64,000 nt of DNA from Aldehydirespirator sp963662645 (GTDB lineage: Bacteria > Actinomycetota > Acidimicrobiia > Acidimicrobiales > Aldehydirespiratoraceae): contig OY759762.1 in NCBI GenBank assembly GCA_963662645.2, positions 3,472,001 to 3,536,000 on the forward strand, given 5' to 3'. The stretch's first letter is position 1, and every line of letters begins with the position of its first letter. The notes beneath the pieces were generated by a model. The model saw nothing but the letters and a program-made list of their open reading frames with translations, ran no database searches and had not been told where the DNA came from. Below are positions 29,507 to 37,202 of this stretch, piece by piece. The position numbers were made by a program, and so were the translations under genes.

Positions 29507-30298
29507 TCAGGCCCGGTGGAGCAGGGGTAGGTGCTGGTCGTCGTCGAGGATGTCGCCCGGCCGCAGCCGCGCCGCTAACTCGTCGGGCAGGGCGCCGGGC
29601 TGGCCGGTGTAGCGGCAGCGGCCCGGGATGAACAGCATCGAGAAGGCCCGGCGGGGGTGGGTGCTCATGTTGGCCCCGGCCGCGTGAGCGGTCATGCCGT
29701 TGATGAAGATCCCGGATCCCGCTGAGACCTCAGCTATCGCTGGCTCGATAGCCGCGAAGTGCGGGTTGGCCTCCAGCAGAGCCCCGATGTTGGCGTCATC
29801 CAGGGCCGCGCCATCGTCGAGCCTCTCCCGCCGATGGCTGCCCGGCAGGAAGTGCAGACAGCCGTTGCGGGCGTCGGCATCGTCGAGGGCGATCCACAGC
29901 ATGATCGCCTCGGGGGAGCGGTAGGGGTCGTACGGGTTGTCGGCGTGCCAGTTGGTGGGGTTGGCCCACGGCAGCTTGATGAGGGCGTGGTCGTGGTAGA
30001 GGCGGACCTCGTCGGTGCCGGCCAGGGCCGCGACCAGTCCTCCGAAGCGCTCGTCAAGCACCAGGTCGCGCACCGCGGGACTGGTCTTCCACATGTTCAC
30101 CCGCTGCAGGAAGACCCGGTCGTAGTACTCGGACTGCTCCGGGTCGAGGTCGCGTCCCGACACACCGTGTCCGCCCACCGCCCCGTCGACGGCACGGCGC
30201 CACCGGTCCAGCTCGCTCGCGTCAAGTAGGTCCTCAATGATCAGGAACCCGTCGTCGCGGTAGGAGCGAACCTCCTCGGGCGAGACTCGGGCTCTCAC
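29507..30298 (-). CDS. Phytanoyl-CoA dioxygenase (PhyH) family protein C, canonical HxD
   Basis: 263 aa if started at GTG 30298 (VRARVSPEEVRSYRDDGFL). ATG 30370 would add a 24-residue basic tail, and neither has a clear ribosome-binding site. Unlike proteins A and B, the iron site is canonical: NWHADNPY near residue 122 supplies His-x-Asp, and the distal His is in GMTAHAAG near residue 206. CLHFLPGSHRR and an Arg in PRRAFSMLFIPG complete the pattern. The gene is convergent with the aldolase and divergent from the Gfo/Idh/MocA gene. Fe(II)/2-oxoglutarate oxygenase; substrate unknown. Confidence 0.82.
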   Translation of the reverse strand: MRARVSPEEVRSYRDDGFLIIEDLLDASELDRWRRAVDGAVGGHGVSGRDLDPEQSEYYDRVFLQRVNMWKTSPAVRDLVLDERFGGLVAALAGTDEVRLYHDHALIKLPWANPTNWHADNPYDPYRSPEAIMLWIALDDADARNGCLHFLPGSHRRERLDDGAALDDANIGALLEANPHFAAIEPAIAEVSAGSGIFINGMTAHAAGANMSTHPRRAFSMLFIPGRCRYTGQPGALPDELAARLRPGDILDDDQHLPLLHRA

Positions 30299-30554
30299 AG
30301 GGTCGGTGCTGGTGGCCCGCCGTCGGCCTGAATGTCGTACTGCTCCACCTCGTCGAGGCTGAGTGACCATGCCATAGCTGCCCCAGGAGTTGGCGTCGCC
30401 ATACTTGAAGCGACCGATGTGCGTCGCATCCGTGCAGGTCAGTCTATGAGTTCCGCTCGGGCCAGGAGAATCGAGCCCGGGCCCGGCGACCAACCCGATT
30501 GCTGTCCGGTGCCGACCCGGAAGTACTGTCCGCGGATGTGAGTGAGGCGATCCC

Positions 30555-31652
30555 GTGGCTGCCCGGATCGGCGTGGTAGGAGCTGGCTGGTGGGCGACCC
30601 GAGCCCACCTGCCCGCCATCGTCGTCAACCCCGACGCGGAGCTGGTGGCCATCGCCGATCCGATCGACGACAAGCGCGACCGAGCGGTGGCGGCCTTCCA
30701 TCCCGAGCGGTCCTACCGGAGTCACACCGAGATGCTTGAGGCCGAGTCCCTCGACGGGGTCGTGATCGCGGTGCCTCACATGGCCCACTACCAGGTGGCG
30801 CTCGACGCTCTGGAGGCAGGCGCACACCTCATGCTGGAGAAGCCGATGGTGGTGGAGTACGACCATGCGGCCCGGCTGCTGGAGGAGTCGGCCGCCCGGG
30901 GCCTAGAGATCGTGGTCGGCTACCCCTATCACTACAACCAGCAGGTGTTGGCGGTGCGGAACTGGATCGCGTCGGGCGAAATCGGCGAGCTGCTCTACGC
31001 GCACTCGCTGTTCGCGTCGATCGTCTGGGAGCTGTTCCGCGGCAACGTCCATCTCGTGGCCGACGCGGTCGGGTTCACCATCACGCCCACCGGAACCGAC
31101 ACCTACGGCGACCCGGCGGTATCGGGCGGGGGCCAGGCCATCGTGCAGGTCACCCACTCGGCCGCCCTGTTGCTGTTCATGACCGGCCTGGTGCCCGTCG
31201 ACGTGTTCGCCTTCATGGAGAACCGGGACCTCAGGGTCGATCTCGTGGACGCCATGGCGGTGCGGTTCGAGGGCGGCTGCATCGGGACGATCGGCTCCAC
31301 CGGTTCGACGGTGCGCGCCCAGGAGGAGCTCCTCGAGTACCGGCTCTACGGCACCGGGGGCCACATCCTTCTTGACCTGGCCGCATCGCAGTTGGGGCTG
31401 TACCGGGCCGACGGCTCCACCGAGCACAACCCGGCCGGCCCGACCGTCGGAGCTAGGACCTACCGCGAGGCCTATCCGGAGGACGCTCCGCTCAACAACC
31501 TGGTCGACATCGTCCTGGGCCGCGACGGGAACCATTCTCCCCCTCAGCTCGGCGCGGCGGTCGTGGGCCTGCTGGAAGCGGCCTACGCATCGGCCCGGAC
31601 CGGCACCCGGCAGGCAGTGCCGGGCAATCACAAGCAGAAGGAAGCAATATGA
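30555..31652 (+). CDS. Gfo/Idh/MocA-family NAD(P)-dependent oxidoreductase
   Basis: 365 aa from GTG 30555. Rossmann start RIGVVGAGWWATRAHLPAI (GxGxxG/A variant), then DGVVIAVPHMAHYQVALDAL and the family EKP motif in LMLEKPMVVEY near residue 97, where the Lys assists hydride transfer. The C-terminal alpha/beta domain has VQVTHSAALLLFMTG in place of the usual G-G-x-x-x-D-x-x-H block. These enzymes oxidise or epimerise sugars and inositols. It overlaps the amidohydrolase start (ATGA) and heads a run Gfo/Idh/MocA - lactonase-like - dehydratase, so it is one candidate for the sugar 1-dehydrogenase of the pathway. Confidence 0.87.
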   Translation: MAARIGVVGAGWWATRAHLPAIVVNPDAELVAIADPIDDKRDRAVAAFHPERSYRSHTEMLEAESLDGVVIAVPHMAHYQVALDALEAGAHLMLEKPMVVEYDHAARLLEESAARGLEIVVGYPYHYNQQVLAVRNWIASGEIGELLYAHSLFASIVWELFRGNVHLVADAVGFTITPTGTDTYGDPAVSGGGQAIVQVTHSAALLLFMTGLVPVDVFAFMENRDLRVDLVDAMAVRFEGGCIGTIGSTGSTVRAQEELLEYRLYGTGGHILLDLAASQLGLYRADGSTEHNPAGPTVGARTYREAYPEDAPLNNLVDIVLGRDGNHSPPQLGAAVVGLLEAAYASARTGTRQAVPGNHKQKEAI

Positions 31653-32512
31653 CCGAGCCGTTCGTCGATTCCCACCACCACCTGTGGGACATGGACCAGG
31701 GCCACTACCACTGGCTGGAGGAGGAGGAACCGGAGGAGACCGCCGTCGTCGGCGACTACTTCGCCATCCGCCGCAACTACCTGATCGGGGACCTGCTGGC
31801 CGACTTCGAGGGCTGCGATGTCATCAAGTCGGTGCATGTGCAGGCCGAGTACGGCGGGGACGACCAGGTGTGGGAGACGGCGTGGCTCCAGCAGGTGGCC
31901 GACGAGCACGGCTACCCGCACGCCATCGTGGCCAAGACCGACCTCGCCTCCGACGGGGCCAGAGCGGAGCTCGAGCGCCACGGCGAGCACGCCAACATGC
32001 GGGGGATCCGCAACTTCGTGCAGGGCGAGGATCTGCTGACCCCGGAGTTCCGCCGCGGCCTGCAGGCACTGAGCGATCTCGGTTACTCCTATGACCTCAA
32101 CTCCACCTGGGAGGGAATGGGGGAGGCCCGCCGGGCCGCCGAGCTGTTCGGTGACCTCCAGTTCATCCTGGGCCACTGTGGCGTGCCCATGGAACGCACG
32201 GCGGAGTACTTCGACGCTTGGCGGGCCGGGATGGCCACATTGGCCGGAGCACCCAACGTGGCGTGCAAGATTTCAGGCCTCGGCATGACCGACCACTCCT
32301 GGACCGTCGACAGCATCCGCCCGTGGGTTCTGGCCTGCATCGAGACGTTCGGGGTGGAGCGGTGCATGTTCGGCTCCAACTGGCCTGTCGACAGCCTCTA
32401 CAGCCCCTACCGCACGGTGGTCGAGGCCTACCGGGAGATCACGGCGAGCTTCTCATCCGACGAGCGCGATGCGCTCTTCTGGCGCAACGCCGAGCACTAC
32501 TACAGGGTGTGA
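31649..32512 (+). CDS. COG3618 amidohydrolase, probable sugar-acid lactonase
   Basis: 287 aa, start overlapping the previous stop. TIM-barrel metal hydrolase of the amidohydrolase_2 group. It begins with the metal motif DSHHHLWDM, has GIRNFVQGEDLL and FILGHCGVPM (His ligand) in mid-protein, and the late Asp ligand in FGSNWPVDSLY near residue 247. COG3618 includes L-rhamnono-1,4-lactonase and L-fuconolactonase, which open the lactone made by the sugar dehydrogenase. Its position between an oxidoreductase and a rhamnonate-dehydratase-like gene supports exactly that step. A distant amidohydrolase relative is at 61050. Confidence 0.82.
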   Translation: MTEPFVDSHHHLWDMDQGHYHWLEEEEPEETAVVGDYFAIRRNYLIGDLLADFEGCDVIKSVHVQAEYGGDDQVWETAWLQQVADEHGYPHAIVAKTDLASDGARAELERHGEHANMRGIRNFVQGEDLLTPEFRRGLQALSDLGYSYDLNSTWEGMGEARRAAELFGDLQFILGHCGVPMERTAEYFDAWRAGMATLAGAPNVACKISGLGMTDHSWTVDSIRPWVLACIETFGVERCMFGSNWPVDSLYSPYRTVVEAYREITASFSSDERDALFWRNAEHYYRV

Positions 32513-32564
32513 GAGACATGACGACCGCAAACACCGCCCGCTGGCAGAGGTCAAGAGGATCGAC

Positions 32565-33740
32565 GTGAGCGGAATGAGGATCACAGACGTGCGAGTGCGC
32601 CACGCGGCGCGGTCGATCTGGGGGCACCTGGCCGAGCGGGAGAAGACGCTGCCGCTGGTGACGCCGCTGGACATCTACCCCGAGTACCAGGAGACCAGGG
32701 GATCCTGGTTCTGGGACTCGGCGATGGCCGTGGTCGAGATCGAGACCTCCGACGGCGTCGTAGGCCGGGGCTGGTGCGAGGACGGCGTCGGCGCGGTGGC
32801 TGGCGTCGTCGAGCGCCATCTGCGCAACCTGCTGGTGGGCGCCGAGGCCTTCGAGACCGAGGGACTGTGGGACCGGATGTACCGGGCGTCGCTTCCCTAC
32901 GGGCGCAAGGGGATCGCCCTCCAGGCCATCAGCGCCATCGACATGGCGCTGTGGGACAACCTCGGCCGTGCCTCGGGCAAGCCCGTATATGAGCTACTGG
33001 GCGGGCCGGTGCATCCCGACGTGCCGGTGTACGCGTCGGCCCTCCATCCGGTGGGCGAGGAACTGGTGGCCGAGGAGGCCAAGGCGTACGTGGCCGAGGG
33101 ATACGAGGCCATGAAGGCCCGCTTCCCTTACGGTCCCGGCAACGGGGTCGAGGGCATGGCCGCCAACGAGGCCCATGTGGCCAACATCCGCGACGCGGTC
33201 GGCCCCGACATCGAGATCATGATCGACGCCTACATGGGCTGGGACTTCAACTACGCCAAGAAGATGTGCCGGCGGCTGGAGCCCTACAACCTCGCCTGGA
33301 TCGAGGAGCCCTTCGTACCCGACGACCTCACCAGTTACGCCAAGCTGCGGCGCGAGACCAACATCCCGATCTCGGGCGGCGAGCACGAGTACACCCGGTA
33401 CGGCTTCGCCGACATCATCGAGCGGGAGGCCATGGACATCCTCCAGCCCGACCTAAGACGCTGCGGCGGCTTCACCGAGGGCCGCAAGATCGCAGCCCTG
33501 GCCCAGGCGGCCGGGCTGACCGTCATCCCGCACGCCTACGGCGTCGCCCACATCCACTTCGCGCTCGGCACAGCAAACGTGCCGATGGTCGAGTACTTCC
33601 CCATGCCGGTGTGGGACTCTCTGCCCGAGTCCGAGCAGGTGCCTATCTTCATCGGCGAGCCCCAACCCTCCGGCGGTCGGGTCAGCGCCGAGCCCCGCCC
33701 CGGCCTAGGCGTAGAGGTCAACGAGGCGATCTTCCGCTGA
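32565..33740 (+). CDS. Enolase-superfamily sugar-acid dehydratase, L-rhamnonate dehydratase-like (2)
   Basis: 391 aa from GTG 32565, seven bases after AGAGGA; ATG 32574 is possible. Same family as the gene at 27329. Ligands are Asp in IDAYMGWDFNYA near residue 227, Glu in WIEEPFVPDD near 252 and Glu in SGGEHEYTRYGF near 277, with His in IPHAYGVAHIH near 326. The segment ARFPYGPGNGVEGMAANEAHV matches the RhmD-type loop. Two dehydratases in one island suggest either two aldonates (for example rhamnonate and fuconate) or a duplication under divergence. It ends the plus-strand run; the next gene is convergent. Confidence 0.85.
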   Translation: MSGMRITDVRVRHAARSIWGHLAEREKTLPLVTPLDIYPEYQETRGSWFWDSAMAVVEIETSDGVVGRGWCEDGVGAVAGVVERHLRNLLVGAEAFETEGLWDRMYRASLPYGRKGIALQAISAIDMALWDNLGRASGKPVYELLGGPVHPDVPVYASALHPVGEELVAEEAKAYVAEGYEAMKARFPYGPGNGVEGMAANEAHVANIRDAVGPDIEIMIDAYMGWDFNYAKKMCRRLEPYNLAWIEEPFVPDDLTSYAKLRRETNIPISGGEHEYTRYGFADIIEREAMDILQPDLRRCGGFTEGRKIAALAQAAGLTVIPHAYGVAHIHFALGTANVPMVEYFPMPVWDSLPESEQVPIFIGEPQPSGGRVSAEPRPGLGVEVNEAIFR

Positions 33741-33783
33741 CTTCCGGCCGGATCGGGCGGCGCGGCCGCCCGCCCGGAATCAA

Positions 33784-33885
33784 GCGGTTCCCAGCAGGCG
33801 CGACGGCGGCGTGGGCAAGTGCGGCGCGGCTGGCCGCTCGGTGCTTAGGCGGTTCCGAGCAGGCGCGACGGCGGCGTGGGGAGGT
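33784..33885 (-). repeat. Decayed direct duplication of the PhyH-D gene 3' end
   Basis: 33849-33885 (gene end) and 33784-33820 (downstream on the minus strand) agree at about 34 of 37 positions. Both read as PTPPSRLLGTA plus a stop (TAA and TGA). Offset 65 bases. Confidence 0.85.
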
Positions 33886-34753
33886 GGGGGGCGGTGTCGT
33901 CGAGTTGGTCGAACTCGATGAAGTCGGGCACCTCTATGGATGCCAGCGATGTCCAGCCTTGGGTCAGCTCGGGCCAGTCGATGGACGGATGCCAGTGGGG
34001 GAGCGTCACGGTGGACGCCACGGCCGGGTCGCTGACCCGCTGGTAGCGGAACTCGCAGGACCTTCTGAGCCGGTTGGTGGTGTTGGGCAGACCGGCGTGG
34101 ACGGTGAGGCTGTGGAATATCAGGACGTCGCCCTGCCGGTAGGAGGCGGTGCGCCAGCGCGGGTCGTGGTCGTCGATGCCGATGGATTCGGTCTCCGGGT
34201 CGTACCGTGCCACGCCCCCGTGCTGGGATCCCTCCAGGATGCGCAGTCCGCCAAGCTGAGGCGGGATGTCGGCCAGCGGTATCCACACCGTCAGAGTGTC
34301 GGCCGCGCCCTGGATGGGCCGCCAGTCCTGGTGGATGTGGGTTGGCTCGATCCGGTCCGACGGCCCCACCACCCGGGCCACATGGTTCGAGTGCACGAAG
34401 GCCTCGCTCTCGAGAAGGCCCTCCACTGCTGCGAAGATGCGCCGATGATGGGCGAACTCGTGGAAGCTCTGGATGCTCTGCACCCGGCGGTACATAGCCC
34501 AGAAGTCGGGGTCGTCGTAGCCCTCGGCCGCCACCGACGGGCCCGCTATCCACTCGGACGGGTCGGTGCCCTCGGCCAGCCAGCCCGGAGCTGCCGCCAC
34601 CGCCTCCAGGATCGCCCCCTCGACGGCGGCAACGTCCCCGGTCGGGAGGAAGCCCCGCAGGAACAGATAGCCGTCGCGGGCCAGCCGTTGACGGGCTCCG
34701 TCGCTGGCCAGATCGATGCCAGTCGACTCGGTGGGCGGACCAAGGGCTCTCAT
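33845..34753 (-). CDS. Phytanoyl-CoA dioxygenase (PhyH) family protein D, canonical HxD
   Basis: 302 aa from ATG 34753. The iron motif is intact: THIHQDWRPI near residue 132 (His-x-Asp) with the distal His in LTVHAGLPN near residue 213, and RRSCEFRYQR for the co-substrate. WIPLADIPPQLGGLRILEGSQ is typical of the ectoine-hydroxylase-like branch. Last gene of the minus-strand importer operon, 137 bases after the mutarotase. It probably hydroxylates a small substrate handled by this pathway; none can be named. The 3' end of the gene is duplicated just downstream. Confidence 0.83.
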   Translation of the reverse strand: MRALGPPTESTGIDLASDGARQRLARDGYLFLRGFLPTGDVAAVEGAILEAVAAAPGWLAEGTDPSEWIAGPSVAAEGYDDPDFWAMYRRVQSIQSFHEFAHHRRIFAAVEGLLESEAFVHSNHVARVVGPSDRIEPTHIHQDWRPIQGAADTLTVWIPLADIPPQLGGLRILEGSQHGGVARYDPETESIGIDDHDPRWRTASYRQGDVLIFHSLTVHAGLPNTTNRLRRSCEFRYQRVSDPAVASTVTLPHWHPSIDWPELTQGWTSLASIEVPDFIEFDQLDDTAPHLPTPPSRLLGTA

Positions 34754-34889
34754 CGTCGGGAGCCACCTTCGACCGACGGATTCACCGGCGGGCCTTGCCC
34801 TCGGCGGGCGGACGCATCGGACCCGTGAACCCCCCTCGGCGCGCGCCGCCAACGGCATACCTCGTGCTCATCGGGCGGACGCACCGGCA

Positions 34890-35198
34890 TCAGTCGAGCC
34901 GGAAGATCTCGGTGAGAGCGGGAGCGCCGTCGGCAGGCACCCGGTCGGAGAGGAACTCCTCCATCCGGTCTTCCCAGCGGATGCAGTAGGGGTCGGCGGC
35001 CAGCACCGCGTTGGCGGCGGCCGGGTCGTCGCACTCGAAGTAGCCGAAGGCGGTGTTGCCGTGCAGGAAGATCGTGTAGTTGCGGATGCCGGCCCGCTTG
35101 ACGGCGTCGAGCACCTCGGGCCACACCTGCCGGTGGGCCTCGACATACTCGGCGACCTTGTCGGGCCGTATCTGCAGGGCGAACGCCTCGCGTCTCAC
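34890..35198 (-). CDS. rhaM: L-rhamnose mutarotase
   Basis: 102 aa from GTG 35198 with a perfect AGGAGG nine bases upstream. RhaM (DUF718) interconverts the alpha and beta anomers of L-rhamnose so that the next enzyme gets its preferred anomer. Family signs: an N-terminal EAFALQIRPDKVAEYVEAH, W at PEVL, GIRNYTIFLHGN and FGYFECDD, and a C-terminal WEDRMEEFL. The length is exactly that of known mutarotases. It follows the ABC importer genes in the same direction, separated by the third copy of the hairpin repeat. This is the strongest single clue that the imported sugar is rhamnose or a close 6-deoxyhexose. Confidence 0.9.
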   Translation of the reverse strand: MRREAFALQIRPDKVAEYVEAHRQVWPEVLDAVKRAGIRNYTIFLHGNTAFGYFECDDPAAANAVLAADPYCIRWEDRMEEFLSDRVPADGAPALTEIFRLD

Positions 35199-35232
35199 GG
35201 TGTCCTCCTAGTGGCTCAAGGAAACAGGAGGG

Positions 35233-35280
35233 GAATTGGCAGCGTTTTGTACCCTATAGGGGGCATTCTGCTGCCAGTTC
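35233..35280 (-). repeat. Hairpin repeat element, copy 3
   Basis: 48 bases between permease and rhaM. Outer arms GAATTGGCAGCG and CATTCTGCTGCCAGTTC are the same as in copies 1 and 2, but the inner stem differs (GTACCC/GGGGGC around TATA) and can still pair. Confidence 0.8.
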
Positions 35281-35299
35281 GGCCGATGGCGGGCGCGGC

Positions 35300-36145
35300 T
35301 CATCCGGTCATTCCCGATCGGGCCATGCTCTCCACGAAGCGGCGCTGCATGAACATGAACACCGCCATCACCGGGACCATCGACAGCAGCGACATGGCCG
35401 CCAGGATCTCGGGCCGCAGCGGGCTGGAGCTGGCGTTGAAGGTGCCGCCTGCGATGCCGAGCTGGAGGGTCACCACCCGAAGGTCGGGGTCGGCCACGGC
35501 CAGGAACGGCCAGGCGTACAGGTTCCACGCGGCCAGGAACGAGACGATCACGAAGGCGGCCACGGTGGGCCCGGCCAGCGGCGCGTACAGGCTGCGGAAG
35601 ACCCGGATCGGTCCGGCGCCGTCGAGGATCCCGGCCTCGTAGATCTCCCGGGGCACCGTCCGGAAGAACTGCCGGAACATGAACACCGCGACGTCGGTGT
35701 AGGCCACGATGGGGATGATCAGTCCCCAGTAGGTGTCGAGCCAGCCGATCTCGAAGATGAACATGAACAGCGGGATCATGATCACGTGGAACGGGACCAG
35801 CAGGCCTCCGATGATCAGCAGCAGCAGTGAGTCCCGCAGCGGGAACCGCAGGGTGGAGAAGGCGTACCCGGCCATCATCCCCAGGATGGTCTGCCCGCTA
35901 ACCACGACGACGGTCAGCAGCGCGCTGTTGATGAAGGCCCGGGCGCCGATCTTCTCGTAGGCCTCCACGTAGTTGAACCAGGTGAAGGGGTCCGGGATCC
36001 ACTCGAACGGGAAGGCGAAGGTCTGGGGCGCGGTCTGCAGCGACTTCGACAGGTTGAAGATGAACGGCGTGATCATCACCACGGCCCCGAGGGTCAGCAC
36101 CAGGTAGACCGCGATCCGGCCCCGATGCCTGATGAGAGCGTTCAT
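35300..36145 (-). CDS. Sugar ABC transporter permease, CUT1 (MalG-like)
   Basis: 281 aa from ATG 36145, overlapping the upstream permease stop (ATGA). Inner-membrane subunit with about six hydrophobic segments, beginning IAVYLVLTLGAVVMITPFIF, and the EAA loop PREIYEAGILDGAGPIRVF near residue 185 that docks the ATPase. The C-terminal block FVIVSFLAAWNLYAWP fits the family. Second permease of the importer SBP (37203) - MalF-like - MalG-like. No ATPase gene accompanies the set. Confidence 0.92.
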   Translation of the reverse strand: MNALIRHRGRIAVYLVLTLGAVVMITPFIFNLSKSLQTAPQTFAFPFEWIPDPFTWFNYVEAYEKIGARAFINSALLTVVVVSGQTILGMMAGYAFSTLRFPLRDSLLLLIIGGLLVPFHVIMIPLFMFIFEIGWLDTYWGLIIPIVAYTDVAVFMFRQFFRTVPREIYEAGILDGAGPIRVFRSLYAPLAGPTVAAFVIVSFLAAWNLYAWPFLAVADPDLRVVTLQLGIAGGTFNASSSPLRPEILAAMSLLSMVPVMAVFMFMQRRFVESMARSGMTG

Positions 36146-37128
36146 CCGTAGTGGCTCCATCGCTTCTGGGCCTTGAACACCCCGACGGTGAGTAGCAGCA
36201 GGATGGCGGTGAGAGCCACCCCCATAGCCGAGCCGAACCCGACCTCGAACTGCCCCCTGAAGGCCCGGAGGTACAGGAGATAGGCGGTGGTGGTGGTGCT
36301 GAATTCGGGCCCTCCGCCGGTGAGCACGTTGAGGATGTCCCACGATCCGACGCTGGTGATGGACAGGTTCAGGATCACCAGCAGGAACGTCGTCGGCGCA
36401 CACAGCGGCCAGGTGACGTAACGGGCCTTCTGCCAGGCGTTGGCGCCGTCCACGATGGCCGCGTCGATCTGCTCGCGGGGGACGGTCTGCAGCGTAGCCA
36501 TGTAGAACACGGTGTTGAGCGGAATCAGCGACCACAGCAGGATGACCGCCACCACGTGGGGCGCCCACTGGGGAAGCACCAGGTAGGGAGTGTCGACATC
36601 GATGAAGAAGCTCAGGAACGTGTTGAAGAGGCCGTCGCTGGTGAACACGAACCGCCACATGGTGGCCACCGCCACGCCCGACGCCACCAGGGGAAGGAAG
36701 TAGGCCAGACGGAACAGGCCGACGCCCCTCATCCGCTGGTTGAGGAGGTTGGCAAGACCGAAGGAGATCAGGATGGCCAGCGGGGTGACCTCGATGAACA
36801 GCAGTCCGGTGAACCGCAGAGAGTCGAAGAACAGCGGGTCGCGGTGCAGGTTGGCGTAGTTCTCGAACCAGATGAAGCTGGTGTCGGCCAGCAGGTTCCT
36901 GTCAGTGAGGCTGAGATAGGCGCCGTACACCAGCGGGCCCAGCATGAACACCCCGAACATCAGCAACGCCGGGGCCGCCAGCAGGTAGCCCGCCAGCCGC
37001 TCCTGGCCGCGCCAACTCAGGCCGCGGTGCTTGGGCGGCGGCGCGATCGCAACGTCGCCGCCGATGGAGGGCGCAACCTCGATGCTGGTCGGCATGAAGC
37101 CGGCGCGCGGTCTTCGCGTCAGCGCCAT
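36142..37128 (-). CDS. Sugar ABC transporter permease, CUT1 (MalF/UgpA-like)
   Basis: 328 aa. A cytoplasmic N-terminal tail of about 45 residues precedes hydrophobic segments starting LAGYLLAAPALLMFGVFM. The EAA motif is REQIDAAIVDGANAWQKARY near residue 220. It pairs with the MalG-like protein to form the membrane channel for the oligosaccharide or sugar delivered by the binding protein. It is separated by about 75 bases from the binding-protein gene upstream and overlaps the next permease by four bases. Confidence 0.92.
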   Translation of the reverse strand: MALTRRPRAGFMPTSIEVAPSIGGDVAIAPPPKHRGLSWRGQERLAGYLLAAPALLMFGVFMLGPLVYGAYLSLTDRNLLADTSFIWFENYANLHRDPLFFDSLRFTGLLFIEVTPLAILISFGLANLLNQRMRGVGLFRLAYFLPLVASGVAVATMWRFVFTSDGLFNTFLSFFIDVDTPYLVLPQWAPHVVAVILLWSLIPLNTVFYMATLQTVPREQIDAAIVDGANAWQKARYVTWPLCAPTTFLLVILNLSITSVGSWDILNVLTGGGPEFSTTTTAYLLYLRAFRGQFEVGFGSAMGVALTAILLLLTVGVFKAQKRWSHYG

Positions 37129-37202
37129 GGCCAGGAAATTACTGGCTGCCCGATGGCTGCGCCGTCAGGGCGCGGTCGAGGGTGCCAGCGGCTTGAGTTG
37201 CC

